Assembly: GCF_029227915.1 (NCBI RefSeq)
Contig: NC_079881.1
Span: forward strand, 13,987,501 to 14,051,500
Source of the DNA: Hydractinia symbiolongicarpus
Taxonomy: Eukaryota; Cnidaria; Hydrozoa; Anthoathecata; Hydractiniidae
Length of the DNA: 64,000 nt
Direction: 5' to 3'
The translations under genes were made by a program, and so were the position numbers. The stretch's first letter is position 1. The number at the start of each line of letters is the position of its first letter. Positions 51,320 to 63,837 of the stretch are shown in pieces. The notes beneath the pieces were generated by a model that was not told the origin of the DNA, made no database searches, and saw only the letters and a list, made by a program, of their open reading frames with translations.

Positions 51320-54300
51320 ATGAGCAACTCAACTAGTATTGTTCCACTGGTATTGTGGGGGAAGAAGCCTCCAGCGCATACAATATCTGTAATTACATGT
51401 ACTTTTGACCAAAAGACAATTGTTACTGGCACTGTGCAAGGACAAATTGGTTTATGGGATTTACGACACAAAAGTGAAGGTGGATTGAAAGTATGAATTT
51501 GTTGTAGTTAGGTGTATTTAAGGTTACTGTAAAGGAAACAATTTATTTTTAGGTTTTTTGCAACAAAATCATGACATATAGAAAAAAAAAATTGTTTTTC
51601 GAAAGACATATTTTATATTCTATGAAAATATTTGAAGCATATCTTTTTTTTGAAAAAACTCACACCTTAGACAAAATATGTGCAAAATGAATTGAGCTTA
51701 TTTTTAGTGAAAGTTATGCATGATATGAAACTCCCATATAAAAATATGCATAAATATATTTTTTAGATAGTTTACTTTCGCCATCGATATGTATATATAA
51801 ATGTTGTCGTATAAAAAATTATAGAAAAAAAATAAAGTTAAGGGAATATGCATATGAGATCTAAAATAGTGAAAATTTTAAGCCAGCTGATGTACATAAT
51901 TGTCTTAGCAATAACGTAATCATCTGTTTAAAAAATAGCAAACAAAATCATTTAACAAATCGACATATGAAAATCTGTGTATTTAAAAGGTTATGTGCTA
52001 TGCTATTGGAAATCTGAATATTAAATTGAAATAATGTAAAAATATAGTTATAAAAGTAACCCTTTCCGTTCTTCGAGAAAGCGTGAAAGAAGTAACACTC
52101 AAAATTTAGCTTTGCCTACTAAAAAAAGATTATCTGGTATGTGTAAAGGGTCGTGGTTTGATGTTGTTGGTGAAAATACACATTCGATGAAGTCATCAGC
52201 AAGTCGGTATAAAATCTATGAATAGGAAGAACATAATTGTAACCCTGACTTCTGTCTTAATAATTCTGAACGCATGCACGCACATTCAGCATAAAGACAA
52301 AGTTCGCACTTCTATCATTTTTCTGCACACTCAGTTTACACATTTTCTTGACACCTACCTGAATGAAATCGTGCAAAAACGAGAAGTCTGCGACCACGCG
52401 TTCGGAAAAAGCAGCAATTTTAAAACGTACGGTGAAAAGAAAATGGTGTGTGTTTATTTAATTATATTTTCTTTTTGTAAAATCAACATCTCACAAAAAT
52501 AATGTTATCAAGTATGTCTTCCATTAAGGTGTGAGTAAGGAAAAAGTGATGTTTTAAAATAGCTTCTAATAAAATTACGTGAAAGTTGTAATTGTTGTTT
52601 AATATTTTCTGAAAGTTTATAAAGTTGCCTAAAAGATAATATGAAAATCATTGGAAATGAAATAAAATTTGAGACGTTAAAAGACGCCAAAAAAATTACA
52701 TCTCCTTTACTAATGCATTTCCATTTACAAAACTTTTAGTTTTTCATGATTGATGTTCACTGTTTTGTAATCACAACACATTGATCTAAAAACGATCTGA
52801 AAACTATAGTGTAATTATTTTCCGTTTTGAAGATATTTTCCATTAACTTTTTTTATCGAATTACAAACCATAATTCGCTTAAAAATACTTCATAACTCGA
52901 GATCTGTTCACAGTTACGAATTAAATTTAAAATCGTTTTTAGATATAACATGTCTTTAAAAGCTGCTCACCCTCCACCTTGTAGCTTTTATAGTTTTGTA
53001 AATGAATATGAAAAGGCTAGCAGTACTAACACAAAAAATGAACATGCGAAAAAAAGCTTGAAAGGTTTTTAAAAATATCATCACTTTCGTATAGTTAAAT
53101 GGTCGCTACAGGTGTTTTTAACAACTTCTGTACAACATATTCACAAGAAAGATGGCAAAGTAAAAATAAACAAAAAAGGAAAAGGAAAAAATGTTACAAA
53201 ATCTGATTGAATAGAGATTAAAGAAAATGATATGATAACATTAATGTCTGAGTCGTATTCGCTATCGCTGGATAAAACATCCATTATTTTCTTTCGACTT
53301 ACACTTTTGTTCAATTTGCTTATTATTTTTTATTTTCAATCTTCGCTTGTTAAAACACTTTCTTCTAATTTTTTTCCTCTTTTTTGAAGGGGCAGAAGCT
53401 TTATGACGATAAGTAGACATTTTTTAATATTTTATGTAGCTTGATGTTGTTAGTGTTGCTTGCTTGTAAAAAAAACTTTTTCCCAAAAAAGCATTAATGA
53501 AAGTGAAAAAAGTGATTTTAATTGATCGGATAAAAACAATCATTAAAAAAAAGCGATACAAGAAATTCAATGGTATCGTTTTTTACAACGTTGGTTGTGA
53601 TTACGTTATTGTTACAAAATATTCTCATATCACAGTTTATTCCCAAAGTGAGAAACATAAACATTTACACCTATATTTGATCTTTTTAGCACGTTCTGCT
53701 GGAAGACAAATGATTAGGATTGTGTTTTTGGAAAAAAAAGTCGCATTTCTATCCTATTTTATAAAAAAATAATTTCACCATTAAAAAGTTCACTTTTAAT
53801 ATTGTTATTTAATATTGATAAATTATAAGGGTTTTTCTGAGAATACTCATCAAGTGAGTTTTTTTCCTTTACAGTATCCTTAAAGCCTCAGACTTTTATA
53901 TCCTTTAAATTAAAATTATAGCCTTGTTAACATGATCTTTACAAATGTAGCAAAATTTGGTCAGGTGAAAGTTAGTGAAACTTTTCACAAATTATGCATC
54001 ACAAAGTAAATACACACAAATTTAAATAACACAAATATTAATAAGCATACTTTTTATAGGTAATCCCAAGAAATTTGCTTTTTGCTCATGGCTGTAAAGT
54101 GATGTCTGTGGCTTGTGCACTCGATGTTTCCTTGGAAAGGCCAAATGTTATTAGCCTTGCTGAAAATGGGTATGATCCAATTTTTGCTTATGTGTCAGGG
54201 TTCGAATTATGATATAAAAAATACTTTGCACATGTTATATTTGTACTAGTTCAGTGTCTCCCGAGTGCAGCCCATGGTAGGCACACAAGGGGAAATTTGC

Positions 54301-57300
54301 GATTTCAGGAGTTCAGGTTGGCGATTTCCAGCATATTTAAACACTGTAATGGTATGACATATTTGTATGATTTTATAGTTTATTTTCCATTTTTCTTCTC
54401 ACCAGCAATGGATTTATAACCAAAACAAAGTTCCTGAACCTGCAATCACCACACACAAAGTGCTCGATGATCACATTGTCTGGACATTTTATTTTTGTTT
54501 TCAGTTCTTATTGTGCATGCTTACTTTTTTACGGTGGACAAGTTACGAACTTCTTTTCCAGCTCCTCTGTTTCAACAAAAAAAATAACAATAAGAGAAGT
54601 AGCAATAAGTTGTGAGGAACTAAATGTCGGGGGAAAAATGAACCAAAAAGTCATCAAATAATTTTCTTTGTTAAAAGGTGAAATATGTGACATTTTCGAT
54701 GAAATCCTTATTCCCGCCCCAACAAAAAGTCATCAACATGTGTGGCCATTATTTCTGATAATTGTTGACTATGATGCCAGTAAAATATTGCAGGATCACT
54801 CCTGCTCACCGAGACATTAAGATTTATGAGCTCTTCTTTTGCACGCAAATACCAACAGCGAGAAGCATCCACCAACCCATAAATGCATTTCTTAAGCTTC
54901 CACAAAGAATTTCAATTATCAGCTTCTTTTGGAGGTTTCAGGTAAACGGTTCTTTCAATTTCCTTTCCTTGTAAAAATGAAGATTTGATATCAATAGAAT
55001 TGCATCTCCAATTATTGTAAGCAATGAGGCTGAGTGTCAAATGCAAACTTTCCTTCGACCAAGTTGGGAAGTCTTTTAAAATGTCATTTTCTCTCTCCTC
55101 AAAGCCCTGTGCAACTAATCTGCCTTTCATCTTTTTCTTCCCATTCAGAATTTTCTCAGTCACGACCCATCTCAAAGACAACGCCTTTTGTCCATGGTTT
55201 TCAACATTTTCATAAACCTTGTTCTTTTTTCATTTTTCCAATTCGTCAAATTTTAGCATCCAAGATGTCTGAATCTGCAAATTTTACATGTGTAAGAAGT
55301 ACCTCTTTTGTGTTTATTGGCTGCCAACTTTAAATTTCCTCCCAATCAACACATGAAAATGAATTACTATCTACATCTCGTATATTCTAATAGGATTTTT
55401 ATTTTCCAGTTGATTTACCACCTCTTGATATAATTTCCATATCTTTAACTGTATCACAGTCCTTGAACTTACACTTTGCAAATGACTTAGCTTTGGGTTT
55501 AACAGAACCATCAAACCACTTTTGGTCTTGTGTGTCACTGTTTGTTACATCTAAGGAAAGTCGCCTTATGCTACTGGTTAGATTATTTATGCCATTAATT
55601 TCATCTGATGCAACTTGTCTCTCCTTTCTAATGGCATCCCTTCTTTCTGGTTCATCACTTTCGAAGTTTTGCAAATCAATATCAGAATTTTTAGTACTGT
55701 CATCACTATCCCCATCACCTACTATTTCTTCATTCACAGGATTATCGGTGTCGGTTAAAGATATTATTGGTTTACTTCTGCAACTTTTTATGGGAGTAGC
55801 ATCTATCAGAGAAAAACCTGTGTCTCTTTGGACATGACAAGGGTCACACAGACATACGAACTGCCATGTTTTATTAAAACCTGTTTGCCATCTTGTCCTA
55901 TGACACTACCTGGGCCTTTCCAGGCATTGCTTGTGTTTCTTTTATAAAATACGTTGTCCCCAGTTTCAAATCTATCATCACCTGACGTTCTTGTTTGATG
56001 CCTTAATGCTCTTCTAACCTTTTCCGCTGATTCACTTATGAACGCCTTCCGTGCAGCGTTCATAGCATTTAGATTTGTTGCAACAATCTCACTGGAAGTC
56101 TTTCCTTCTAAAGCTGGTAACTTCGCATTATCACAGTTCGGAAGATTTGGGTTGAATCCAAAAACAAGTTGGTTCGGACTGTAGCCATTGACATTTTTCA
56201 GGGAATTTTTGCCGCTCACATGTCCAAATCGACTGTGACTTTATCTTCCATCATCTTGCTAACATTATAACCAAGAATAGCATTATGTCTTTCCACCAAA
56301 CCGTTGCTCCAAGGGCTTTCTGCAGCAGTTGTGCATATTCTGATGTTGGCATTTTCACACATCAATACAAAATCCTCATTTGCAAATTCTCCGCCATTAT
56401 TGACAAGAAATTTTTCAGCAGAACCAAATATGGAAATCCATATTTGAAAGATTCGTTTAATTATTATTTCTTCTTTCCTTTTTGTTTTGATGACGCACGA
56501 AGTACTGTAGCGAGTAAAATGGTCAAGTATATGCAAGAACCAAACCTTTGGCGAATCTAACAATTCTTTCAGATCTAATGCTACTGTTTCATTGAATCGT
56601 CTTGCCATTGGAAAACCTACAGTTGGGGTTGGCTTTGGCTTTTTGAATTTCAAACAAATTCGGCAGGAATTCTCAAGCTCATCAAGATGATAAAAGATCT
56701 CAGCATCATTAATATTTGCATCTATCGGCAACTGTTTTAGTCTTGAACTATTAGGATGACTAAACTGTCGATGAAGTTTGACTTCTTTGAACTTTCCAAC
56801 TCTTCCTATTGGAATACAGTAATGACCACAAGAACTGAAAGAAACTGGTATATCTGTGTTAGAGATAATTATTTTATCATTGGCAAAGTCTATTCTAGTG
56901 TTTGCCTTTTTCATAGCTTCCTTGATTAGCAATAGGGGTAATAGTATCTGCACCACATCTGTGGATAACATCACGCTTCGTCCAGCAATTATCGTAGGTA
57001 AAGTGACATTTTAACAGATGTCACTGAATATTGTTGCACTTTTTCTTTCAATCACAAACTTTAACTCTTCATCGTTCAATATGTTCAGATAACATTGCAA
57101 CCATTCTTTGCCACAAACTGTTTTGGTACACCCAGAGTCAAGTATCGCCATGCTTAAAGTTTCTCCAACAAGATTTGTCAAGCATTCTTCAATAAGGGTT
57201 ACCTGAACTTCATCTGGTGCTTGTTTTGTTTTGTTTTCCTGTCCCTGACGTGTATCTGAGCATAACTTTGCCCAGTAAAAAACTGATCCACAGATAGCAC

Positions 57301-58264
57301 ATCTACTAGGCTCACCCTTTCTATCTAATTGGTTCAATCTTCTATTTCCATCTGCAAATCTTTGGGTATATGTTCTTCTGTTATCTCTAAATCGACTTTG
57401 AGTTTTATTTTGTCTGTAGGTAGCTCAAATGTCTTCTGTCTTCTCAATTTAAATATCATCACCACCTTGACCAGTCATAAAATTTGAAGGATCACTAAAA
57501 ATCTTTTTTAGCTGCTCTTTGGCTTATTATTATAATTTTTAAGAAGTTAGATTTTAGGGTTGTTTGATCTTTATCTTGCAACAGTAGAAGTAAGGTAAAT
57601 CAGTTTGTAAAAGTTTATTAACAATGTGACTCACATTAACATTGTTGTCAAAAATGTTTTAAATTCTTTAGGCATTTTAAAGTTTGTAAACCTCTCCCCA
57701 TGAATCTATTAATAGTACTTATATTTTTGTAAATCAGTTGAGTTGAATTTTTATTTTTTGTTAATTAAAGTTGTTATAGGCTTTTATGTTAATTTCCTTT
57801 ATGTTAAAATTTGTGATCGTTAATTTAGTGTCTTGTTCATTTCCTGGAATAAGGTAGTAATTTTTGAGATATGTACGATGCCTAAAAATACCTATGTATG
57901 TTTAATGACGTAGCAAATTGAATAAAACATGCTGGGTTTACTATAAAATGTTACGTTTTAAGATAAATACGTTAGAAAAATCTACAAATTTTGTACATTG
58001 TCAATACAGATTTATCTCCACATAAGTACAATTGAGTTGATTTGTTAGGTCCTACTTAAAAATCCAGTTAGCATCGATTAATAGAAAATCTTTGTTTTGA
58101 ATTTCACCAGATCCACACAGCCTTGTGCAAAAACTAAACTTAAAGGCTCTTCTCTGATTTTATAAGATTTTTTTTTATTACTTAGCGAACTTTGTTTGTG
58201 GGATATTGAAGATGGACTGTGTCTACAAATGAATGTCATACCTGGATCTCATACTGCATTATAC
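51320..58264 (+). CDS. WDR7: WDR7 (rabconnectin-3 beta) N-terminal exons, gene incomplete
   Basis: Three exons join in phase: 51320-51490, 54060-54169 and 58186-58264. Borders are AAA|GTATGA, TATAG|GTA, GG|GTATGA, CTTAG|C and TAC|GTAAGT. The first exon encodes VPLVLWGKKPPAHTISV then GTVQGQIGLWDLR, the second NLLFAHGCKVMSV, and the third GELCLWDIEDGLC. This matches the start of WDR7 (LPIVLWGRKAPTH, GQICLWD, GEMCLWD). WDR7 partners DMXL proteins to assemble and regulate the V-ATPase. Later exons were not found in the remaining 5.7 kb; they may lie beyond the window or be too diverged to spot. The introns are 2.57 and 4.02 kb. Confidence 0.85.
51491..54059. other. WDR7 intron 1
   Basis: AT-rich. 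A minus-strand frame near 53420-53260 encodes a very basic 52-residue peptide (MSTYRHKASAPSKKRKKI) that I cannot assign. Otherwise no coding signal. Confidence 0.5.
54690..57380 (-). mobile_element. Ty1/copia-type retrotransposon, decayed, in WDR7 intron 2
   Basis: On the minus strand in order: Cys2 knuckle remnant CAICG and protease AILDSGCTKTVCG (57340-57010), GAG-pre-integrase HRQFSHPN..LKQLP and HCC-like CRICLKF (about 56760-56640), and the integrase core. Next come a chromo-like linker (56219-55806), an acidic spacer (55737-55399), then RT pieces RWVVTEK..GRLVAQGF, SIDIKSSFLQGKEI and CIYGLVDASRCWY, with THVDDFLLG (the copia YVDD variant). Frames are broken. LTRs and RNase H were not found, so the element is 3'-truncated or decayed. 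Confidence 0.9.
56216..56974 (-). pseudogene. Copia integrase core with lost catalytic Asp
   Basis: The first Asp is in ETVALDLKEL. The second site reads LVNNGGEFAN, where the family has SDNGGEF, so the catalytic Asp is Asn. The Glu is in SNGLVERHNA. The frame ends at 56216 in a spot where the next frame continues (SGKNSLKNVNGYSPNQLVFG). With the D-to-N change and frameshifts it is not an active enzyme. Confidence 0.82.
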
Positions 58265-58818
58265 GTAAGTGTTTAGATTGATTTGCAATGTCATAGTTAC
58301 CAATTTTACAACAATACAGTGCTGCATAAACAACTATACTAAAGTATACAAATACCAGTCGAAGTGCAGAACGGGTATTACTATGTGGTGTGTATAGAAT
58401 CTTATACACACAAGGTATAGCATAAGTACAATGAAATTGAATAATTTGTATGTGTACCATTATATCTTCAGGCCTTAGTGCAGACATAAACAATTACACT
58501 AGGGTTTTAGTGATTGTTTTAAAAATAATTGTTTCAATTCGTATAATATTTTATTTGAAACCATCTCTATACGATTTTAAAACGAATTTAAAAAAAAATT
58601 GCCAAAAATATACTTTCAAAATAGTCTCAAATCGCTTCAAAATATTTTTAAATCGCTTGTTGAATTGAAAATTGTGTTGTATTTGTTTCCAAAATTGTTG
58701 ATTTCCGCCAGCAAAGGCGGAATCTTTAAAGGTACTGTCCGGTAAAAAAATAAAACTTGATATTAGTTACATCTCGGCACAAAAGTAAAGAAAAAAGTAT
58801 TTAAATACAACCAAAATT

Positions 58819-59284
58819 GTCTTCCATATGTTATGTTATGTTGTACGGTAGTGAGACATGGGCAGTGAAGCAGGAAGATCTTGACCGTTTAGAAAGGAAT
58901 GATATGAGAATGGTTAGGTGGATGTGTAATGCCAGTCTGACAGACAGAAAGAGTTCAGATGAGCTAAGAAGCAGGCTAAGTCTCTGTAGAATTAAAGATG
59001 TTATCCAGATAAGAAGATTGAATTGGCTGGGGCACTTGGAAAGAATGGAGGAGGATAATTGGGTAAGAAAGTGTAGAGACTTGATAGTTCCTGGGGCAAA
59101 GCCCAGAGGCAGACCGAGAAAGACTTGGCAGGAGGTTATAAGGACAGACTTGATAGAGAGGAAGTTGAGTTTAGATCTAACACAGTCTAGATCAGATTGG
59201 AAGAGGGTCATTAATATACCCCGTCCAACCCATGCTAGCATGGAAAACGGACGTTAAGCCGAGAATGATGATGATGATGATGAT
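58819..59284 (+). mobile_element. LINE 3' end (RT C-terminal region and GAT tail)
   Basis: Frame 58817-59257 encodes the C-terminal part of a non-LTR reverse transcriptase: MLYGSETWAVKQEDLDRLE, MRMVRWMCN and LNWLGHLERME, then GRPRKTWQEVI. It ends with a short UTR containing CATGCTAGCATGG and a (GAT)n tail. It is 5'-truncated and lies in DNA downstream of WDR7 exon 3. The tail matches 2535-2655 almost perfectly. Confidence 0.92.
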
Positions 59285-59520
59285 AAATTTAAACTGAATT
59301 TGTTTACTTGACCATGCCATTTTTAATCGCCATCTTTACTGAACTTGAATGCGGGAAAGGACTGGGTAAAAACATTAATATGCGCAATTTATGCAATGAC
59401 TTATTCTTTGGGCTACCCCCGTGTAGAGACTGGCGCTGAAAGAAAAATAAAGAAAAAAAGTTAATGATATTCCCAACAGAATTCTTTTACGTTTATCAAT
59501 CATTTTCACAAGCAGAAATG

Positions 59521-60260
59521 TAAACATAATTGGATTTCAGTTTGAGCCAGAACGACCCAATAACAAACAACAAATTCCCTCTTATAATGACGTTGAACCA
59601 GACGCACCAGAATCACTCGCTGCTTCTCGCACACACAGATCGATGTCACTGAGTGGTGCTTATGTGAAAAGTGCAAGAGGATGCCTTCAGCTGTTGAGTG
59701 TTTGTGCTGTAACGAGGTGGACACTATAAAATACTTCCAGCTACGGTACCTAATAATTTGACCTCACATTTTTCTACTGGTTGTATTATAAATGAGCGCC
59801 TGGGTACAAGGTTTCTATTGTGTTTAAGATAAGAAATGTATAACAGAGCATACTAAACAGAGCGCGAAGATTTCAACGCGGTTGTAATTTTAAAGAACAC
59901 TTTGTGGACAGCATTAGTCGCTCTCCACGATCGGGAAAGCTGTGGATTTAAAAAAAAAGACGAAGTTTCAAACAAGTATGTCGCTAGCACTCTTGAATTT
60001 CTGTTGTCATAGTATTTCCAATCTTATTTGAGGATGATATTTTTAGATCTTATCGATATGCGGCATATCGCCAGTTCTGTTGGTTTGTTCATAACCACTT
60101 TGGAAAAGTCGTTCGTCGGGTTATACCATCTTGTGTCGTGTCTAAGATACGTAAAGAATATCCAAGTACGAATGGGGTGTATACTGGCTTCAAAGGAGGT
60201 GAAGAAATACCTGAAATTGATTTTTCTCGGAAAAATGAAGTTGAGGACAGGAATATTTGA
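59521..60260 (+). pseudogene. P2X7 intracellular-domain-like gene, fragmented
   Basis: An acidic N-terminal stretch reads PSYNDVEPDAPES (about 59560). In another frame follows the Cys-rich WCLCEKCKRMPSAVECLCC, ending near 59740. Then come a CITEH piece and DFNAV..LWTALVALHDRE, with EVSNK ending at a donor (GTATGT at about 59981). The last exon is 60047-60260 (acceptor TTTTTAG): SYRYAAYRQFCWFVHNHFG, then VVRRVIPSCVVSKIRKEYP and YTGF. This is the ballast-like domain of P2X7, which in cnidarians and fish occurs as a large standalone family. The last two pieces join in phase; earlier parts need frameshifts, so it is probably a pseudogene or a poorly resolved gene. Confidence 0.6.
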
Positions 60261-60282
60261 TTGTAAATTAAAAACAACAGTC

Positions 60283-60349
60283 TTTTTCAGGAGAGACGTG
60301 CGATCGCACGCGTACGCCGTGGCACACGCGTAATCGCACGCCTGAAAAA
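60283..60349. repeat. 67-bp foldback with CG-rich centre
   Basis: TTTTTCAGG at one end and CCTGAAAAA at the other are perfect inverse words. Inside are the palindrome CGTGCGATCGCACG and the words ACGCGTACG and ATCGCACG. It sits just after the P2X7-like last exon. Confidence 0.6.
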
Positions 60350-61248
60350 TAAATATTGAGTTTTAAAAATCAACCTATAAAATCCCATTTTATAGCCTGT
60401 GATGGCAGGCCTCGAAATAATATTTGGAGTCTCGTCAGACAAAATGCCTGCCACATTTCCAGTTTGGTCGGACATGTCCTTAGCTTGTTTAGAACTTTCG
60501 TCGGACAAAACGTTGATAGATTTCCGGCTTGGTTGGACACTTTTAGATCTTAGAATTATCGAATAGTCCTGGTCCTTTTCATCCACGAGCAAATCTATTC
60601 ATAGCCAACCTGACCATCCCAGCTAATTCACCGACTCCTGACTTAGTTAAAAGAACTACGTAGACATGAATCTCTTTTGCCTGGCCCTTCATCGTTGGTA
60701 ACCAGGTCTTACCAAGAAATCCGGTCATGCGGTTCTTAATTAATGTGGAGGTGAACGCCGACGGAGCACGGATGAATCAAGCCTGCAAAACTGCACTTAC
60801 AGACGGAACAGGCATTTTATCATGGATTTAATTGTATATAATTTCTTCATTTGACAAAAGAATTGGAAACCATAGCAGGTCCGAATTTACTGGGGTTTAT
60901 TCTTCATGCCCCAAGTGTTATTTAAACAATTTTAATCCACGTGTGGTTTAATCTTTTTTCTGGGGGCGTTTAATGGGCGTGTATTCGAAGCATTACGGTA
61001 TGAAAAGTACCGCTATGAATAACCTTGAACCAAGTATTTCTTTTTGTTCGCTAATTGAGGTAGCTTAGGTAATAGAATATGGGTATTGGGAACGAGGTTT
61101 ATAATTGTCGATAAAGTATAAAGGTACAAAAAACACAATTTATTTAATGCGTTTGTATTTTCTATACTTTCTTCTTTCGCTGGTCGGTTTTTCTGGAGTA
61201 TGATATATGCACGATATGACAATAACAGTTGATAGTTTTGTATATTAC
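60350..61248. other. No gene seen
   Basis: About 900 bp without recognised coding signal. The unit GTCAGACAAAATGCC/GTCGGACAAAACG recurs loosely near 60435-60510. Confidence 0.45.
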
Positions 61249-61362
61249 AAAAAATGATTCAGATTCCTCAAGGAATTTAACTTGTAATGTCGCGTCAGAT
61301 TTTTTCATTTCATCATCGCACGTTGCTGTCTGCATTTGAGCATCAGCCACTCCAACGGATAT
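61249..61362 (-). CDS. Possible isolated exon
   Basis: Acceptor TTTGCAG, then 38 codons (ISVGVADAQMQTATCDDEMK and onward, ending EESESFF) and a possible donor TTT|GTAATA. The sequence looks coding and polar, but no partner exon was found on the minus strand to its left. The gene is unknown. Confidence 0.3.
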
Positions 61363-62319
61363 CTGCAAATCAACAAATAAGAAAAGTGCAATTCAATTCA
61401 GGCTACTTTTTTATTATTATATGTTTACTGGACAGTACCTTTAAAATCGCCTGAGGAGATAGATAGAAAGATAGAGAGATAGATAGAGACAGCGCAGCTA
61501 GGATGGACGCCTGAAACTTATCCAGGCTGAACCCTAAATCCTCGTTTTGACAGATTTTTTTCTGAGAACGAGGCTACAATGAGTTTTAAGGCAATAAGAA
61601 TCCTAACAGTGCAACAAATTGTTTTATTATCCAATGAACATTACTTTATTTTAAAATTCATAATCGAAAGTTAAAGCTTGTGTAGTGTAGCATAATGAAG
61701 ATCGTCTTATAATGCGCCATCTTTGATGTTATTAACGTTTCCCTTTAATAATTTTGTCATTTCCTTCTGTACAATTTTGCAAGCAGTAGACTAAAGCTAT
61801 ATTCAGCAGAAGTAATTAATTATTCATGAATTTAAATTTAAAGAGGAATTGTTGAGGCTGAATATTTTTGGTGAAAGATAATGTATTATAGCTATAAAAT
61901 CGTGACAAGTGTGTTATAAAAGAAAAAAAAAGAATATGTAGTCTGAAAATAACCTTTCATAACTGATTTTGTAAAAAAAAAAATTGCTGCCACCTTTAAA
62001 GATATTTTCCAAGTTGTTTCTCAGAGAAAAAGAGAAAAGAAGTAAATTTTCAGCCTTGCCGTTGTTCCTATTTTGTTTTTATTGTTCATCATGGCGGAAA
62101 TCTTTACGCCGCAGGTCTTCTTGTTTGGCTTTCGTTTCCCAATCAATTCAAAAAACCCAAAATTAATTTGTTGCAACACTGTTTTAATTCCTTTCAGTTC
62201 AATTTGTCTTAGTTCAGTTCAAATCATTTCCAAGTCACTTTGTAACACGTGCTTTTCACACATTCACACTGATTTTTGAAGACATTTAATGGTCAAATTA
62301 CTAGTCAATAAGTCCTGTG
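61363..62319. other. No gene seen; short GATA run
   Basis: AT-rich. AGATAGATAGAAAGATAGAGAG lies at about 61456-61490. No coding signal recognised. Confidence 0.5.
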
Positions 62320-62490
62320 GGAAAATCCACTTAGGCGGGAGAACAATAACAAAGAGAACTGTCACTCAATTTCAAATGACAGCAGCAAGGAGCTGTCAAT
62401 ACAAAAAATTTTCAAAATTACCTGTTGCCTCCATTGTTTGTAGTTTGAAAGACTGGTCAAAATAATGTATAGGTTTATATTTCTGACATC
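62320..62490. repeat. Diverged relative of the 3.1-kb duplicated segment
   Basis: Shares with 13919-14095 the order AAATCCACTTGGGCGGGAG (here ATCCACTTAGGCGGGAG), AAGAGAA, GTCAATACA and CAAAATAATGTATAG. It shows the duplicated segment contains a dispersed family member. Confidence 0.6.
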
Positions 62491-63798
62491 ACCACCTCCT
62501 TTCCAAGTTATTTGCCCTCAAATGGCTTCATTAAATTAAATATGGACATTAAATTAGTGTTTTGACCTTGCAACGGTAAACTTGTCGATTAACAATAGTG
62601 ATGCTCTCTAGGAAAATCACTTCTCATTTAAAAGCATATTTTCAAAACAATAGAAGTGCGTATTTTATATTTTCAAAAATATGAATTTTCGATTTTTAAA
62701 AATACGAATTTTGTATTTTAAAAATGCGGAATTCATGTTTTTAAAAATAACAAATAATAATTTTAAATAATTTCGATATGTTTTGTTCGAAGCACAGTGT
62801 TATTTTTTAGCTTTGTAATATCCCCTTTTCTTGATTGTAAAACACAATCGATGTTACCGTTTATACAAGCATGTTGCAGTTTTGTAGAACGAAAAGCTAA
62901 TAAATCAATCAATACACCCATGCATGTCACATACAATGCCTCTATATATTGCCTCGTTTTCGTGCATGTGTGTATTGATTGATTTATTTAAAAAAAGAAG
63001 TATTCAGTGATAACTTTCTCTATATTTTGTAAATAAAATCTTGGGTCTAGGGAACTCAGGACTCTTTTGATTCTCGTCAAAAATACTTAAATTGGTGTAC
63101 TTTCAATCTGTCAACCAAAGGCCTTCAAGAATTAAAGGTGAATCAATTTGAAGAACTGGATTCCTCTGAACACAAAACCTTTTAAAATCATTTCAGCCCT
63201 TGCAATTTAGCAAAAAGCACCTTGGCAAAAAATTAGAGACAAAAATCAAAATTTCCTCTCAGCAAATACGAGGCTTTTTTTTCAGGCTGAGCTATTCCTA
63301 TTTTTTCATGTTGGACGCAAGTAGGACCTTTGAAACTTAAGAACTCCGAACACAAGAACCTAGCATGTGTGTTGAAATATTTAACAAAGACAATATTTCT
63401 TTTCTGATTTGATGTGTAGATTTGTTATGCTGAGATTTTCCTTTGAATTTACCTCAGCCGTTTAATTGCCAAGTTAAATTGTGAGGGTTTTTATTCAGTT
63501 TTTAAAATTAATCAATGAGTATTTGTTGCAATCAAAAGTCAAACTTTGTACATAATCTACTTTTGAACTCCTAATTTGTTCAATCTGCCTATCGAGTATA
63601 TACCATTGATTTTAAACGTCAGAATGTTTTTGGGTTATATGTGATCAATCCACAGTTGTGAATTACTATTCAGAGACAGATTTTATCAATATTCTGTCAA
63701 AAAAGCCTTGTGTAACAGGTCCATCTCGTGGCATTGTAACTTATGTAAAATTTAACATTTATGACTTATATTTCTTTGTGTAATTGCAAAACCACAGT
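62491..63798. other. No gene seen
   Basis: AT-rich sequence up to the hairpin near the right edge, with repeated ATATTTTCAAAAATATGAATT-like words near 62660-62720. No coding signal recognised. Confidence 0.5.
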
Positions 63799-63837
63799 AG
63801 TCCAGGAAGATGTACCAGACGTACATCTTCCTGGACT
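63799..63837. ncRNA. Perfect 17-bp hairpin followed by T-run (shRNA-like)
   Basis: AGTCCAGGAAGATGTAC pairs with GTACATCTTCCTGGACT over the loop CAGAC. Seven or eight T follow at once. The form matches a short hairpin ending at a T-run, the stop signal of RNA polymerase III. No A/B box was identified upstream, so transcription is unproven. A DNA foldback of transposon origin is the alternative. Confidence 0.5.

Noticed and set aside
53497-53772. 91-codon plus-strand frame in WDR7 intron 1
   Set aside because: No domain, AT-rich composition like the surrounding intron, no splice support.
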